A DNA stretch of 42,573 nucleotides, taken from an uncultured Kiritimatiellota bacterium. Its GTDB lineage: Bacteria > Verrucomicrobiota > Kiritimatiellia > RFP12 > UBA1067. Every line of letters starts with the position of its first letter. The stretch's first letter is position 1. The stretch lies in assembly GCA_934621385.1 (NCBI GenBank), contig CAKTUI010000026.1:1-42573 (forward strand). Direction: 5' to 3'. This document shows, piece after piece, positions 8,275 to 15,573 of the stretch. Below the pieces are notes generated by a model. That model ran no database searches, was not told the DNA's origin, and saw only the letters and a list, made by a program, of their open reading frames with translations. A program made the translations under genes and the position numbers.

Positions 8275-9987
8275 TTAGATGTCCACCTCGACATCAACGT
8301 CGTTGGATTTCTTGGTGTCCTTCTTGCCAGCCCCGGCATCGCCAGACCCGGCGACGGCACCCGCCTTCGTCTGGGTCGTCGGCAGGTAGCGGTAGTAGAC
8401 CATCAGCTGAAGCGCACACAGGGTCGTGCCCATCGTCTTGCCCCCCTGCTGGCACGTCGGATCCTTGTAGTTCCAGTAGCCCATCGCATGCTCCTTGCCG
8501 TCCGGACCCTGAATCTTCTGGTCGAGCGTCACAATGGAGGACGGATAGAGCTTCTTCATCGCCAGGTTCCAGTCCTGCCAGGTCTTGACATCCGCTGGGG
8601 TTGCCCCCTGCTTCATGCCGGCCTGATACTTGCACTGCGCCGCATAATAGCAGTAGTACTGAGCATTCAGACCAGGACACGGGCCACCCGGCGTAAACTT
8701 CTCCTTCGACTCAAAGACGGGCAACCACTTGCGCATGGAGTCAAGCGAGTCCACGACCTCCTTTTGGTCGCCATAGCCCAGCAACTGCATGGCAAGGCAT
8801 CCCGTCGCCGTCAGGCCCGTCGGATCCTGCCCCGCACAGTAGCCGAAACCACCGTTCTTGAACGCCCGCGTCTTCATGTACTTGATGGCCTTCTTGATGC
8901 ACTCCTCAAGTCCGTCCGGGTGAAGCCCGGCCATTTTGCCGGCCTTGAGCGCCTGTAGCGCCCACCCGGCGAAAGACATATCGTCTCGCGTCGATGTCTT
9001 GACAAGCTTGTAGTCGTAGCCACCCGTCGGACTCTGGTTCTCGACGATGCGGCCAAGCGCCTTCATCGCCACTTCCTTGACATTCGGGTTGTGCGTCATC
9101 CCATACGCCTCGCAGAGCGCGTAGGTGACGATTAGGAAAGCGTACTCGTTTCCATCCGTGTTCCTGAACTTGCACACGCCATCCTTCTCATACTGCGCGT
9201 CAATCAGGGCGCGCAACGCCCGTTCGACGGTCGACCCAAACTCCTTCGAGGCTGGCGTTTCACCATGGGCGAGGTAGGCCAACACGGCGAGTCCCGTATT
9301 GGAAATCGGTCCTTCCCACATACCGTTCGACTTCTGCGTGTGCTTCAGCCAACGCAGGGCCTTCAGAACGGCACCCTCGGTCTTCGCGTCACCATACCCT
9401 GCTCCGCCACGCGTCAACTGTCCAATCATGCCCGGCGTACGCGAACCCTGCATGGACTTCATCTTAATGGGGGACTTGATGATGGCGACCGAATCCTGCG
9501 GAGCCGGCTTGACCGACACATTCTCCAGCGGAGCCGGAGACGGCGGAGTCGGCACGTCTGTAATCGGGCCGACGACAGGCGTATCAACGACAACATCGAC
9601 GACCTCGTCCGGCGGATCTTCTGGCGGAGGCTCGGGTTCTGGTTCGGCCTCCTCCTCAAGGGGAGTCTCCTCCTCCTGGACCTTCGCAATCTCAAGCGTA
9701 ATGACGTCCTTGTTCTGCCCCGAAACGGCCGTGATGACAATCAGCGAAATCACGCCGAGCACGGGGAGAAGGATGGCGAGAAGCGGAGCCATTAGGCGCT
9801 GAAGCTCGGTCCTCGCAATCTTGTACTCACGCGAACTGCGAGGCTTGGAGAGACCCGAGAACATATCGCCCATACGCCGAAAGAAGCCGCGCTCCTCGAA
9901 AAGCGCGTCAATTTCGGCCTTGCGCTGCTCAAACAACTCCTCGCTGGTGAGTGCCTCGCCGACCTGTTCGTCCATCTCTTCGCTCAT
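8275..9987 (-). CDS. Membrane-anchored alpha-toroid (prenyltransferase/squalene-oxidase repeat) protein
   Basis: The 570-residue protein has four parts: an acidic cytoplasmic N terminus (1-65), one membrane helix (LLAILLPVLGVISLIVITAV, about 70-89), a Glu/Pro-rich stretch (about 105-170), and a C-terminal domain with repeated alpha-toroid motifs such as GMWEGPISNTGLAVLAYL, GGYDYK and GGFGYCAGQDPTGLTATG. That domain resembles terpene cyclase/prenyltransferase barrels, but the DxDD or QW cyclase motifs are not evident, so enzymatic activity is doubtful. The anchored, proline-rich, TonB-like topology directly downstream of exbB-exbD-exbD suggests it is the energy-coupled partner of that motor. 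GGAGG lies 8 nt before the ATG. Its function is unknown. Confidence 0.8.
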   Translation of the reverse strand: MSEEMDEQVGEALTSEELFEQRKAEIDALFEERGFFRRMGDMFSGLSKPRSSREYKIARTELQRLMAPLLAILLPVLGVISLIVITAVSGQNKDVITLEIAKVQEEETPLEEEAEPEPEPPPEDPPDEVVDVVVDTPVVGPITDVPTPPSPAPLENVSVKPAPQDSVAIIKSPIKMKSMQGSRTPGMIGQLTRGGAGYGDAKTEGAVLKALRWLKHTQKSNGMWEGPISNTGLAVLAYLAHGETPASKEFGSTVERALRALIDAQYEKDGVCKFRNTDGNEYAFLIVTYALCEAYGMTHNPNVKEVAMKALGRIVENQSPTGGYDYKLVKTSTRDDMSFAGWALQALKAGKMAGLHPDGLEECIKKAIKYMKTRAFKNGGFGYCAGQDPTGLTATGCLAMQLLGYGDQKEVVDSLDSMRKWLPVFESKEKFTPGGPCPGLNAQYYCYYAAQCKYQAGMKQGATPADVKTWQDWNLAMKKLYPSSIVTLDQKIQGPDGKEHAMGYWNYKDPTCQQGGKTMGTTLCALQLMVYYRYLPTTQTKAGAVAGSGDAGAGKKDTKKSNDVDVEVDI

Positions 9988-10022
9988 CTCAAACCTCCGT
10001 CAACCCCTTGAGAATATCCGCG

Positions 10023-10430
10023 TCACATCGTGAAGATGCTAACGCTAAACAGCCCGTGCCGATAGCAGACATCCAGCACGTCAATCAGTGCCTTGTGCGG
10101 CGACATCTCAGCACACCGAATGATAATCGGAGTCTTCTTCGACGTCGCGGCGACCTCGCCGAGGTTGCGGTCCAGTTCTGGCAACTTGATTTCGCGCTGG
10201 TTGTAGACGATGACACCGTTCGCGTTCCGGCCCTGCCCAATCGCAATCGTCACCGTCGTGTCGTTGGACGACTCAGCGGACCCGCTTGAAGGTGCCGGAC
10301 GGTTTGCGTTCAGCTTCGAAAACAGGTCCTCCTGCTTAATCGTCACAACGAAGAAGATAATAAGCTCAAACACGACGTCAATCATCGGCGTCATGTCAAG
10401 CGCGGGCGCATCCTGCGGTTTTCTCGCCAT
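10023..10430 (-). CDS. exbD: ExbD/TolR-family proton-channel subunit (second copy)
   Basis: This 135-residue ExbD/TolR protein has a short cytoplasmic N terminus, one membrane helix (MIDVVFELIIFFVVT) and a periplasmic domain. The Asp in MIDVV corresponds to the proton-carrying Asp of ExbD/TolR. The ATG at 10430 is chosen because GGAGG lies 6 nt upstream and the first 30 residues match the neighbouring ExbD almost exactly. The upstream exbD stop codon lies 2 bp before this ATG. The periplasmic domain differs strongly from that of the neighbour, containing a Ser-rich segment (PAPSSGSAESSN), so the two subunits may form a heterodimer. Confidence 0.92.
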   Translation of the reverse strand: MARKPQDAPALDMTPMIDVVFELIIFFVVTIKQEDLFSKLNANRPAPSSGSAESSNDTTVTIAIGQGRNANGVIVYNQREIKLPELDRNLGEVAATSKKTPIIIRCAEMSPHKALIDVLDVCYRHGLFSVSIFTM

Positions 10431-10432
10431 GA

Positions 10433-10912
10433 TTACCTCCTTCTCTTCAGGGCGTCCAGCCGCTTGCGCGCCGGATGACCCGGCTTGGACGTCTTGTCCT
10501 CGCCGATGGCCACGAAGGAAATCTTCCAGATGCCGTTCTCGGTGCACGCGTTCATCACCTTCGCAACGGCCCAATGTGGCACCGCGTAGTCGGCACGAAT
10601 CATGACGGGGAATTCGCCAATCTTGCTGAATTTCTTCTTCACGCGGCGGCCGATCTCCTCCGGCGTGATATCGCGGTCACCCATCGAAATACGAGGCTTG
10701 CCGTTCTTCAGACCGATGTCGACCATCATGTGCGTCGGGGGCAGTTCCTCCGGTGTCAGGACAATGCCATGCTGCCCGTCCTCAAGCTCAATTGTCTCGT
10801 CCTTCTTCTGCGCCTCGGTCAGCGTGACGACGAAGAAGATGATGAGCTCGAACACGACGTCAATCATTGGCGTCATGTCGAGGGCGGGGGCTTCCTGTGA
10901 TTTTCTCGCCAT
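10433..10912 (-). CDS. exbD: ExbD/TolR-family proton-channel subunit (first copy)
   Basis: The 159-residue protein has the same N-terminal block as its neighbour (DMTPMIDVVFELIIFFVVT, with the conserved membrane Asp) followed by a longer periplasmic domain with an acidic segment and a basic C terminus (RKRLDALKRRR). ExbD/TolR dimers sit inside a pentamer of ExbB/TolQ and use the proton gradient to drive a periplasmic partner. GGGAG precedes the ATG by a few bases. It begins 12 bp after exbB and ends 2 bp before the second exbD, so the three are almost certainly cotranscribed. Confidence 0.92.
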   Translation of the reverse strand: MARKSQEAPALDMTPMIDVVFELIIFFVVTLTEAQKKDETIELEDGQHGIVLTPEELPPTHMMVDIGLKNGKPRISMGDRDITPEEIGRRVKKKFSKIGEFPVMIRADYAVPHWAVAKVMNACTENGIWKISFVAIGEDKTSKPGHPARKRLDALKRRR

Positions 10913-10924
10913 TGGGTCTCCCGA

Positions 10925-11746
10925 TTAGGCGGGGACTTCCTCGGTGGAGGCGGCTGCATCACCCTCGTCGACCGAGACATTGCGAAGGCTGTTGAGAAGT
11001 TCCATCGTCGTCGCCGTCATGCGGAGAATCAGTCGGTTCGCCTTGTTGCGAAGGATGTAGAAGATGGTAATGGCCGGGATGGACGTAATTAGACCGCCAG
11101 CCGTCGTCCACAAGGCCTGACCAATCGAGTTCGCGAGCGCGGCCGCGTCACCGGCGCCGCCGGCAGCCAACGCCTGGAAGGTCAAAATCATGCCTTGCAC
11201 CGTACCGAGAAGGCCCAGAGACGGACCAAGGTTACCGCAGACCGAAATCCAGTTCAACCTCTGCTGAATCTTCTCCTGCTCCAGGTCGGATGCCGCCGTC
11301 ACGGCCTCCTGAATCGCCTCGAAGCCCTCCTCGATATGCTGGAAGGCCGCCGTCACAATCGCGCTCATCGCGGACGGATTCGACTCGCACGTCTGAATCG
11401 CCTTCACTACATCGCCCTCGGCCATCGCCGCCTGCACACCGTTGATCAGGCGATTCGGCATCAGCTTCTCGGGCTTGACGAGAATCGAACAGTCGACCGC
11501 AAAGTAAATGAATGCACCGAAGTCCGCGAAGAGTGCGAACCACAGGAGCATACCGACAATACCGGAACCGAAGACAATGTCGTAGAAACCGCCGCCAGCG
11601 TTCGCAGTCTTCGCCGCATTCTCCTCAACAGCATTGCCCTCGGCATCCGTAAGGCCCTGGGCATACGAGTTGAACGCCGCGATGGGCGTCACGCAGGTTC
11701 CGACGAGGATGGCCGCAGCCATCAGCGATTTTTTCAGCTTGTTCAT
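10925..11746 (-). CDS. exbB: MotA/TolQ/ExbB proton-channel protein
   Basis: The 273-residue protein has an N-terminal signal-like helix (SLMAAAILVGTCVTPIAAF), a short periplasmic linker, a helix at about 55-80, a cytoplasmic helical region, and two C-terminal helices containing GNLGPSLGLLGTVQGMILTF and ALWTTAGGLITSIPAITIFYIL. The Gly-rich GLLGTVxGM and TTAxGL motifs are signatures of ExbB/TolQ. With ExbD it forms a proton-driven motor in the inner membrane. It is the first gene of a six-gene operon that ends with LolC/E-LolD. Unlike most units here it has a leader of about 60 nt, with AGGAAA upstream of the ATG. No tonB or outer-membrane receptor gene is nearby, so the cargo is unclear. Confidence 0.94.
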   Translation of the reverse strand: MNKLKKSLMAAAILVGTCVTPIAAFNSYAQGLTDAEGNAVEENAAKTANAGGGFYDIVFGSGIVGMLLWFALFADFGAFIYFAVDCSILVKPEKLMPNRLINGVQAAMAEGDVVKAIQTCESNPSAMSAIVTAAFQHIEEGFEAIQEAVTAASDLEQEKIQQRLNWISVCGNLGPSLGLLGTVQGMILTFQALAAGGAGDAAALANSIGQALWTTAGGLITSIPAITIFYILRNKANRLILRMTATTMELLNSLRNVSVDEGDAAASTEEVPA

Positions 11747-11815
11747 ATTGTTTTTCGTTTCCTATAGGTTCAATTTCGAGTCGAGAAATAGCCCCTCCCG
11801 AAATCGTTTGCGTGA

Positions 11816-11824
11816 ATTATACTA
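11816..11824 (-). promoter_or_regulatory. -10 promoter of the exbB operon
   Basis: The minus strand reads TAGTATAAT. The exbB ATG lies about 70 nt downstream, giving an untranslated leader of about 60 nt, the longest one assigned in the window. Confidence 0.55.
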
Positions 11825-11877
11825 CATTCCCGCCGGTCTTTGCAAGTGGGGAAATGAGCGGATAACCTTCCATCGGA

Positions 11878-13575
11878 CTAAACTCCCGCCCGTTCACCCA
11901 GTTCTGCCCACCGCTCAACTGCCGCGTCCAGTTCGGCTTCCGCCTCGGGAAGGCGCGTCGCCGTCGCCTGTGCACGCACGGGATCGGTCCGGTAGAGGTC
12001 GCCACTCGACAGCGTTTCCCGAAGCTCCGCCACCTCCTTCTCAAGCACGTCAATCTTCGACGGCAGTGCGTCAAACTCGCGTTTCTCGCCATACGACAAC
12101 TTGCGCGGACCGAATGCGGCCTCACGCCGATTCGTCTCGGCGGTCTTCTCGACCTTTGCATTCGCCCGGACGGGCATCGGCCTCTGGCGAAGGTAGTCCT
12201 CGTAACCACCCGGATAGCACCGCACCTGCCCGTCCCCTTCGAGGACGAACGTCGATGTCACGACATTGTCGAGGAACTCACGGTCGTGCGACACCAGCAG
12301 GAGCGTCCCCGAATAGGCCAGGAGCTGCTCCTCAAGAAGTTCAAGCGTCTCCACGTCAAGGTCGTTCGTCGGTTCGTCCATGACAAGAAGATTGGCCGGA
12401 CGCATGAAAAGTTTCGCAAGGAGAAGACGGGCGCGTTCACCGCCCGACAGAGCCTTGACGGGCGTTCGACACCGTTCGGGCGTAAAGAGAAAGTCGGCGA
12501 GGTAGGAGTAGACGTGCTTCTTGATGCCGCCGACGACAACCTCGTCACGGTCGCTGGCCACATTCTCCTTGACCGAGAGTTCGGGCTTGAGTTCCGTTCG
12601 GAGCTGGTCAAAGAACGCCATCTCGACATTTGTCCCAATCGTCACGCGCCCCGCCGTCGGCTGAAGCCGTCCCGTCAGGAGCTTGAGAAGCGTCGTCTTG
12701 CCCACACCGTTCCCGCCGAGAATGCCGACGCGTTCGCCGCGAAGGACATCCGCCGTAAAGTCCGAGATGATGGGTCGTGCACCGTCATACGAAAAGGAGA
12801 GGTCCTCAATCTTGAGGACGCGAACACCACCCGGCGCGGCGGTATCGAGTTTCATGGTGGCCGAACCGACAGACTTTCGCCGCGCCGCGAATTCCTCGCG
12901 CAGTTTCATCAGAGCGGCGACACGCCCCTCGTTCCGGGTCGTCCGAGCCTTCACGCCTCGACGAATCCAGGCCTCCTCCTGCGCCAGTTTCTTCGACTTG
13001 CGCTCCCAATAGACGGCCTCGTCCGCCAGAAGTTCCGCCTTCCGCTTGACGAATGTCGCATAGTCGCACTCCCACCCCGACAGTTCGCCGCGATCGAGGT
13101 CGAAAATCTGCGTCGCCACCCGCTTTAGGAAGCGACGGTCGTGCGTCACGATAAGCACGGCCATCTCGCGGCTTCGCCGGATGAACCCCTCCAACCAGTC
13201 AATCGCCTCAATGTCGAGGTGGTTCGTCGGCTCGTCCAGGAGCAGCAGGTCGGGTTTCGACAGCAGAGCCTCCTCAAGAATCTTGCGTCGGCGACCACCA
13301 CCTGAAAGCGCATTGAACGCCGCGTCCCCCGGCCGGTCGTGCGGCACTTCCTGCGAGACGTAGACCGTGCGAAGACCCGGTGCTCGGACGATTTCGCCAC
13401 TGTCCGGCTCAAGCTCCCCGGCAATGACTTTCATCAGCGTGGACTTGCCCTCCCCGTTCCGCCCAGTCAGCGCAGCACGGAGACCCTTCGAAATCGAAAT
13501 CGAGACTCCGTCCAGAATGGCAGGGCCGCCAAATGCCAGGGATACATCCTTCAGGGACATCAGAAAATCGCTCAT
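11878..13575 (-). CDS. uup: Uup-like ABC-F ATPase with shortened first ATPase domain
   Basis: ABC-F proteins are soluble twin ATPases acting at the ribosome or, for Uup, also linked to branched-DNA stability. NBD1 has Walker A (GRNGEGKST, 38-46), Q75, signature LSGGG (90-94) and Walker B (LLLLDEPTNHLD). NBD2 has GGNGVGKTT, LSGGERARL and LLVMDEPTNDLD. The linker (EEAWIRRGVKARTTRNEGRV) and a C-terminal coiled-coil tail (SKIDVLEKEVAELRETL) are Uup traits. It is oddly short (565 residues): only about 15 residues separate Q75 from the NBD1 signature, where relatives have roughly 70, so most of the NBD1 helical subdomain is missing in frame. It starts 3 bp after the chagasin-like gene. Confidence 0.88.
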   Translation of the reverse strand: MSDFLMSLKDVSLAFGGPAILDGVSISISKGLRAALTGRNGEGKSTLMKVIAGELEPDSGEIVRAPGLRTVYVSQEVPHDRPGDAAFNALSGGGRRRKILEEALLSKPDLLLLDEPTNHLDIEAIDWLEGFIRRSREMAVLIVTHDRRFLKRVATQIFDLDRGELSGWECDYATFVKRKAELLADEAVYWERKSKKLAQEEAWIRRGVKARTTRNEGRVAALMKLREEFAARRKSVGSATMKLDTAAPGGVRVLKIEDLSFSYDGARPIISDFTADVLRGERVGILGGNGVGKTTLLKLLTGRLQPTAGRVTIGTNVEMAFFDQLRTELKPELSVKENVASDRDEVVVGGIKKHVYSYLADFLFTPERCRTPVKALSGGERARLLLAKLFMRPANLLVMDEPTNDLDVETLELLEEQLLAYSGTLLLVSHDREFLDNVVTSTFVLEGDGQVRCYPGGYEDYLRQRPMPVRANAKVEKTAETNRREAAFGPRKLSYGEKREFDALPSKIDVLEKEVAELRETLSSGDLYRTDPVRAQATATRLPEAEAELDAAVERWAELGERAGV

Positions 13576-13578
13576 CGT

Positions 13579-14040
13579 CTACCTCTTCCAGGGGGCATGA
13601 TCCCCCGTTTTTCGATACAGCACCAACACAATCTCTCGCGCCGTTTCATTCGACCAACTGCGCCGACACCTCAGCGCCACTTCCGTGGGACCCGCGAATC
13701 CGCGACGAATGTGCATTGTCACGACGGCCTTGCCCGGCACACCGCAATGGCTTTCCGCACTCTCGGGTTCCCGATGGCCCACCGAAAGGTCCACGAGGCT
13801 ATCCGCACAGGTCGCCGTCCACTCATAGCCCGTCGTCAGGTTCTCATCGAGGACAATCTGCCAGCGATCGTCGGTGGCGACCTCGATGAACTGGCTCTTG
13901 ATTGGCTCACTCAGTTCATAGCGACCCGACCGACACCCAACCGAAAGAAAAAGAAGGACCGCCGGCAGCAAGACACGCCGAACGGCGGAAAACCGCCGCG
14001 CCCGCATCAGTCGCCCGAACCAAACTCTGTCCTTTGTCAT
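13579..14040 (-). CDS. Chagasin-like (I42) protease-inhibitor lipoprotein
   Basis: The 153-residue protein begins with a basic N terminus and a lipobox (LLFLSVGC), so the mature protein is probably a lipoprotein. The body resembles the chagasin/I42 family of cysteine-peptidase inhibitors, which use three loops to plug the active-site cleft. The first loop is clear (ENLTTGYEW, compare the family's NPTTGY). A later segment (LRCRRSW) fits the third loop. The middle glycine-rich loop is poorly conserved (RRGFAGPTEVAL), so inhibition is a family-based inference. An AAGGA site precedes the ATG. It is cotranscribed with the ABC-F gene, with no evident functional link. Confidence 0.68.
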   Translation of the reverse strand: MTKDRVWFGRLMRARRFSAVRRVLLPAVLLFLSVGCRSGRYELSEPIKSQFIEVATDDRWQIVLDENLTTGYEWTATCADSLVDLSVGHREPESAESHCGVPGKAVVTMHIRRGFAGPTEVALRCRRSWSNETAREIVLVLYRKTGDHAPWKR

Positions 14041-14061
14041 CCGTTACATCCTTTTGCGCGT

Positions 14062-14070
14062 ATTATACCA
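14062..14070 (-). promoter_or_regulatory. Extended -10 promoter of the chagasin-uup operon
   Basis: The minus strand reads TGGTATAAT. The ATG at 14040 is 21 nt beyond the hexamer, so the leader is about 14 nt and just accommodates the AAGGA ribosome-binding site. Confidence 0.6.
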
Positions 14071-14088
14071 AAATGAGTCTCCTCAGAT

Positions 14089-14120
14089 AAAAACACCCCG
14101 GGGCTAAAGTGCCCCGGGGT
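14089..14120 (-). terminator. Intrinsic terminator after the FlbD-like gene
   Basis: A perfect 10-bp stem (ACCCCGGGGC at 14095-14104 and its complement at 14111-14120, 6-nt loop) is followed on the minus strand by GTTTTTATC. It ends the gene at 14145. Confidence 0.85.
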
Positions 14121-14144
14121 ATGGAGGGAGTGGATAAAAAAGCG

Positions 14145-14834
14145 TCAGTCCGGCGAAACCGGCGGCTTCCAGAAGACACGCTCGCGCTCGTCTGTCATCA
14201 CGACATCGTGCGCCACCAGGGCCTTCAGCGTGGCCTCTGCATCCGCCACCTTGAACTGCGTGAAAAGCGTGTTCAGGAGTTTCTTGACCGAACCCGGGGC
14301 CATCTTGCGCAACCGCCCGACCTGCTCTTCGGTCAGGTCAAGAATCGGCTTCTTGGCCGCTGTCTTGCGCGTGCGCGTCGTCTTTTTCGCCGTCGAGGCC
14401 GTCTTGCGCGTCCGCGGCTTCGTCACCGTCCCCGTCGCGTCCGCATCCGCAGACGGCGCGTCACCGACGAACACAGCAGGCTCGACGGACACCTTCGGCT
14501 CAAGGGACTTCTTTTCCGCCTTCGCATCCTTCGCCGCCTGCTCGCGGGCTTCCTGAGCCAACTGTTTGGCATTCGGGAGCAATCCGCCCTCCGGGCGCAC
14601 ATCCACGGGAAGTTTCGAAAGCGAATCGGAAATCGGCACAGGAATCAGTTCCGGGGTCGGGGCATTGCCAAGGCGTTCAAGCACAACCGCCGGCGACTCG
14701 CGGACCTCATAATCGAGACCGTCCCCAATCGGGACGACAATCGAGCCGCCCGAGCGACCCGGTTCAATCGTCACGACAAAACTCGCATTCAGCCAAATCG
14801 GCGAACCGTCAAACCTCGTCAATCGTATGAACAT
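14145..14834 (-). CDS. FlbD-like N-terminal domain with basic Ala/Lys/Thr linker and C-terminal helical domain
   Basis: The 229-residue protein has three visible parts. Residues 1-55 (MFIRLTRFDGSPIWLNASFV ... IVVPIGDGLDYEVRESP) closely follow the small FlbD/SwrD family, normally a flagellar protein of 60-80 residues. Residues about 130-165 are a basic, low-complexity stretch (TKPRTRKTASTAKKTTRTRK, then KTAAKK) resembling histone H1-like or AlgP-like tails, which bind nucleic acid. Residues about 168-229 form a helical domain that could be a winged helix, ending ERVFWKPP. No flagellar gene is nearby. The ATG lies exactly 7 nt beyond the -10 hexamer, so the mRNA should be leaderless. Role unknown; a DNA- or RNA-binding regulator is a possibility. 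Confidence 0.7.
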   Translation of the reverse strand: MFIRLTRFDGSPIWLNASFVVTIEPGRSGGSIVVPIGDGLDYEVRESPAVVLERLGNAPTPELIPVPISDSLSKLPVDVRPEGGLLPNAKQLAQEAREQAAKDAKAEKKSLEPKVSVEPAVFVGDAPSADADATGTVTKPRTRKTASTAKKTTRTRKTAAKKPILDLTEEQVGRLRKMAPGSVKKLLNTLFTQFKVADAEATLKALVAHDVVMTDERERVFWKPPVSPD

Positions 14835-14840
14835 GAGGAT

Positions 14841-14849
14841 AGTATACCA
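14841..14849 (-). promoter_or_regulatory. Extended -10 promoter of the FlbD-like gene
   Basis: The minus strand reads TGGTATACT with 6 nt to the ATG, so +1 should be the A of ATG. Upstream it shares CCCGAGCAGGCG, 9 bp before the hexamer, with the GH97 promoter. Confidence 0.65.
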
Positions 14850-15129
14850 AAAAACCGCCTGCTCGGGGGCTTGCGCGAAGCTGTCGCTCGGTCTCGGCTT
14901 CCACGGTTGCGCTCACCTCTCGCGCTTGGACTACAAAGTCTTCTTAGCCTGCCATGCCTCGGTGGTTATCACTGGTTGCAGACAGAACAACTCTTACGGT
15001 GGCGCCCCGTGGAAGACCTCACTCGCGACACTTCGTGCGCGCCCACTCACCCGAGACGAAGGACAAGCTTACCTCATGCGGGGACACGGCAGATGGTTTT
15101 GCCGGCCTGAAGGGCACGGAAGCTTTTCG

Positions 15130-15192
15130 ACCTCCTCTCTGCGGTCTTTGCGTCCCCACCATCCCCTTTCCGTGTGTTCCGTGGTTATTCCC
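15130..15192. repeat. Second copy of the TTTGCG/CCGTG-type dispersed repeat
   Basis: CTCTGCGGTCTTTGCGTCC followed by TTTCCGTGTGTTCCGTGG mirrors, in the opposite orientation, the blocks at 88-145. Apart from this, the array at 15209-15318 and the terminator, I see nothing gene-like between 14850 and 15573. Confidence 0.6.
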
Positions 15193-15208
15193 CACGCGGC
15201 AGAATTCC

Positions 15209-15318
15209 GATGCCCGTCAGACGAAATTCTAATGCTCGAAGGAAAAATCTCTAATGGGCATTAGAAGGTACTCCAATGCCCGAAGGAAAGTACTCCAATG
15301 CCCATTAGACGAACCTGT
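15209..15318. repeat. Array A: five tandem 22-bp units
   Basis: Units begin at 15209, 15231, 15253, 15275 and 15297, an exact 22-bp period. Each starts (A/G)ATG followed by CCC, CTC or GGC. The second halves alternate between GTCAGACG/ATTAGA types and GAAGGAAA types. CTAATGGGCATT (15252-15263) is the reverse complement of AATGCCCATTAG (15297-15308), and CTAATGGGCATTAG is itself an inverted repeat. It is not a multiple of three and no protein is encoded. Confidence 0.85.
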
Positions 15319-15511
15319 CGCCCCAAACGCACTGAATCCGACGGCGGTAACGCTTTCGACATCCGCCGCGACTTCAGAAACGGCACTCACATCGGCCGTC
15401 CAAACGACACCCAACCCGAAAGGACACAACCATGGAAATAACTCCCCCTTCACCCTCCCCGCTTACTCCTTATATATATGCGGCTACGGCTCTGAATCGC
15501 CGCGCCCGATA

Positions 15512-15550
15512 CGAAAAAGGCGTCGAAGACGCAAAACCGTCTTCGACGCC
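15512..15550 (-). terminator. Intrinsic terminator of the etf-acd operon
   Basis: A perfect 13-bp stem (GGCGTCGAAGACG at 15519-15531, complement at 15538-15550, loop CAAAAC) is followed on the minus strand by TTTTTCGT. It lies 23 bp after the acyl-CoA dehydrogenase stop. Confidence 0.9.
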
Positions 15551-15573
15551 CTTTCTCTTGCCTCCTATCGGAC

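Noticed and set aside
11762..11808. Riboswitch in the exbB leader
   Set aside because: The leader is only about 60 nt and no conserved riboswitch fold or terminator hairpin was recognised.
10925..14834. Flagellar or MotAB-type locus, suggested by the MotA/ExbB-family and FlbD-like proteins
   Set aside because: The channel protein is followed by ExbD/TolR proteins, not MotB, and no flagellar structural gene is present.
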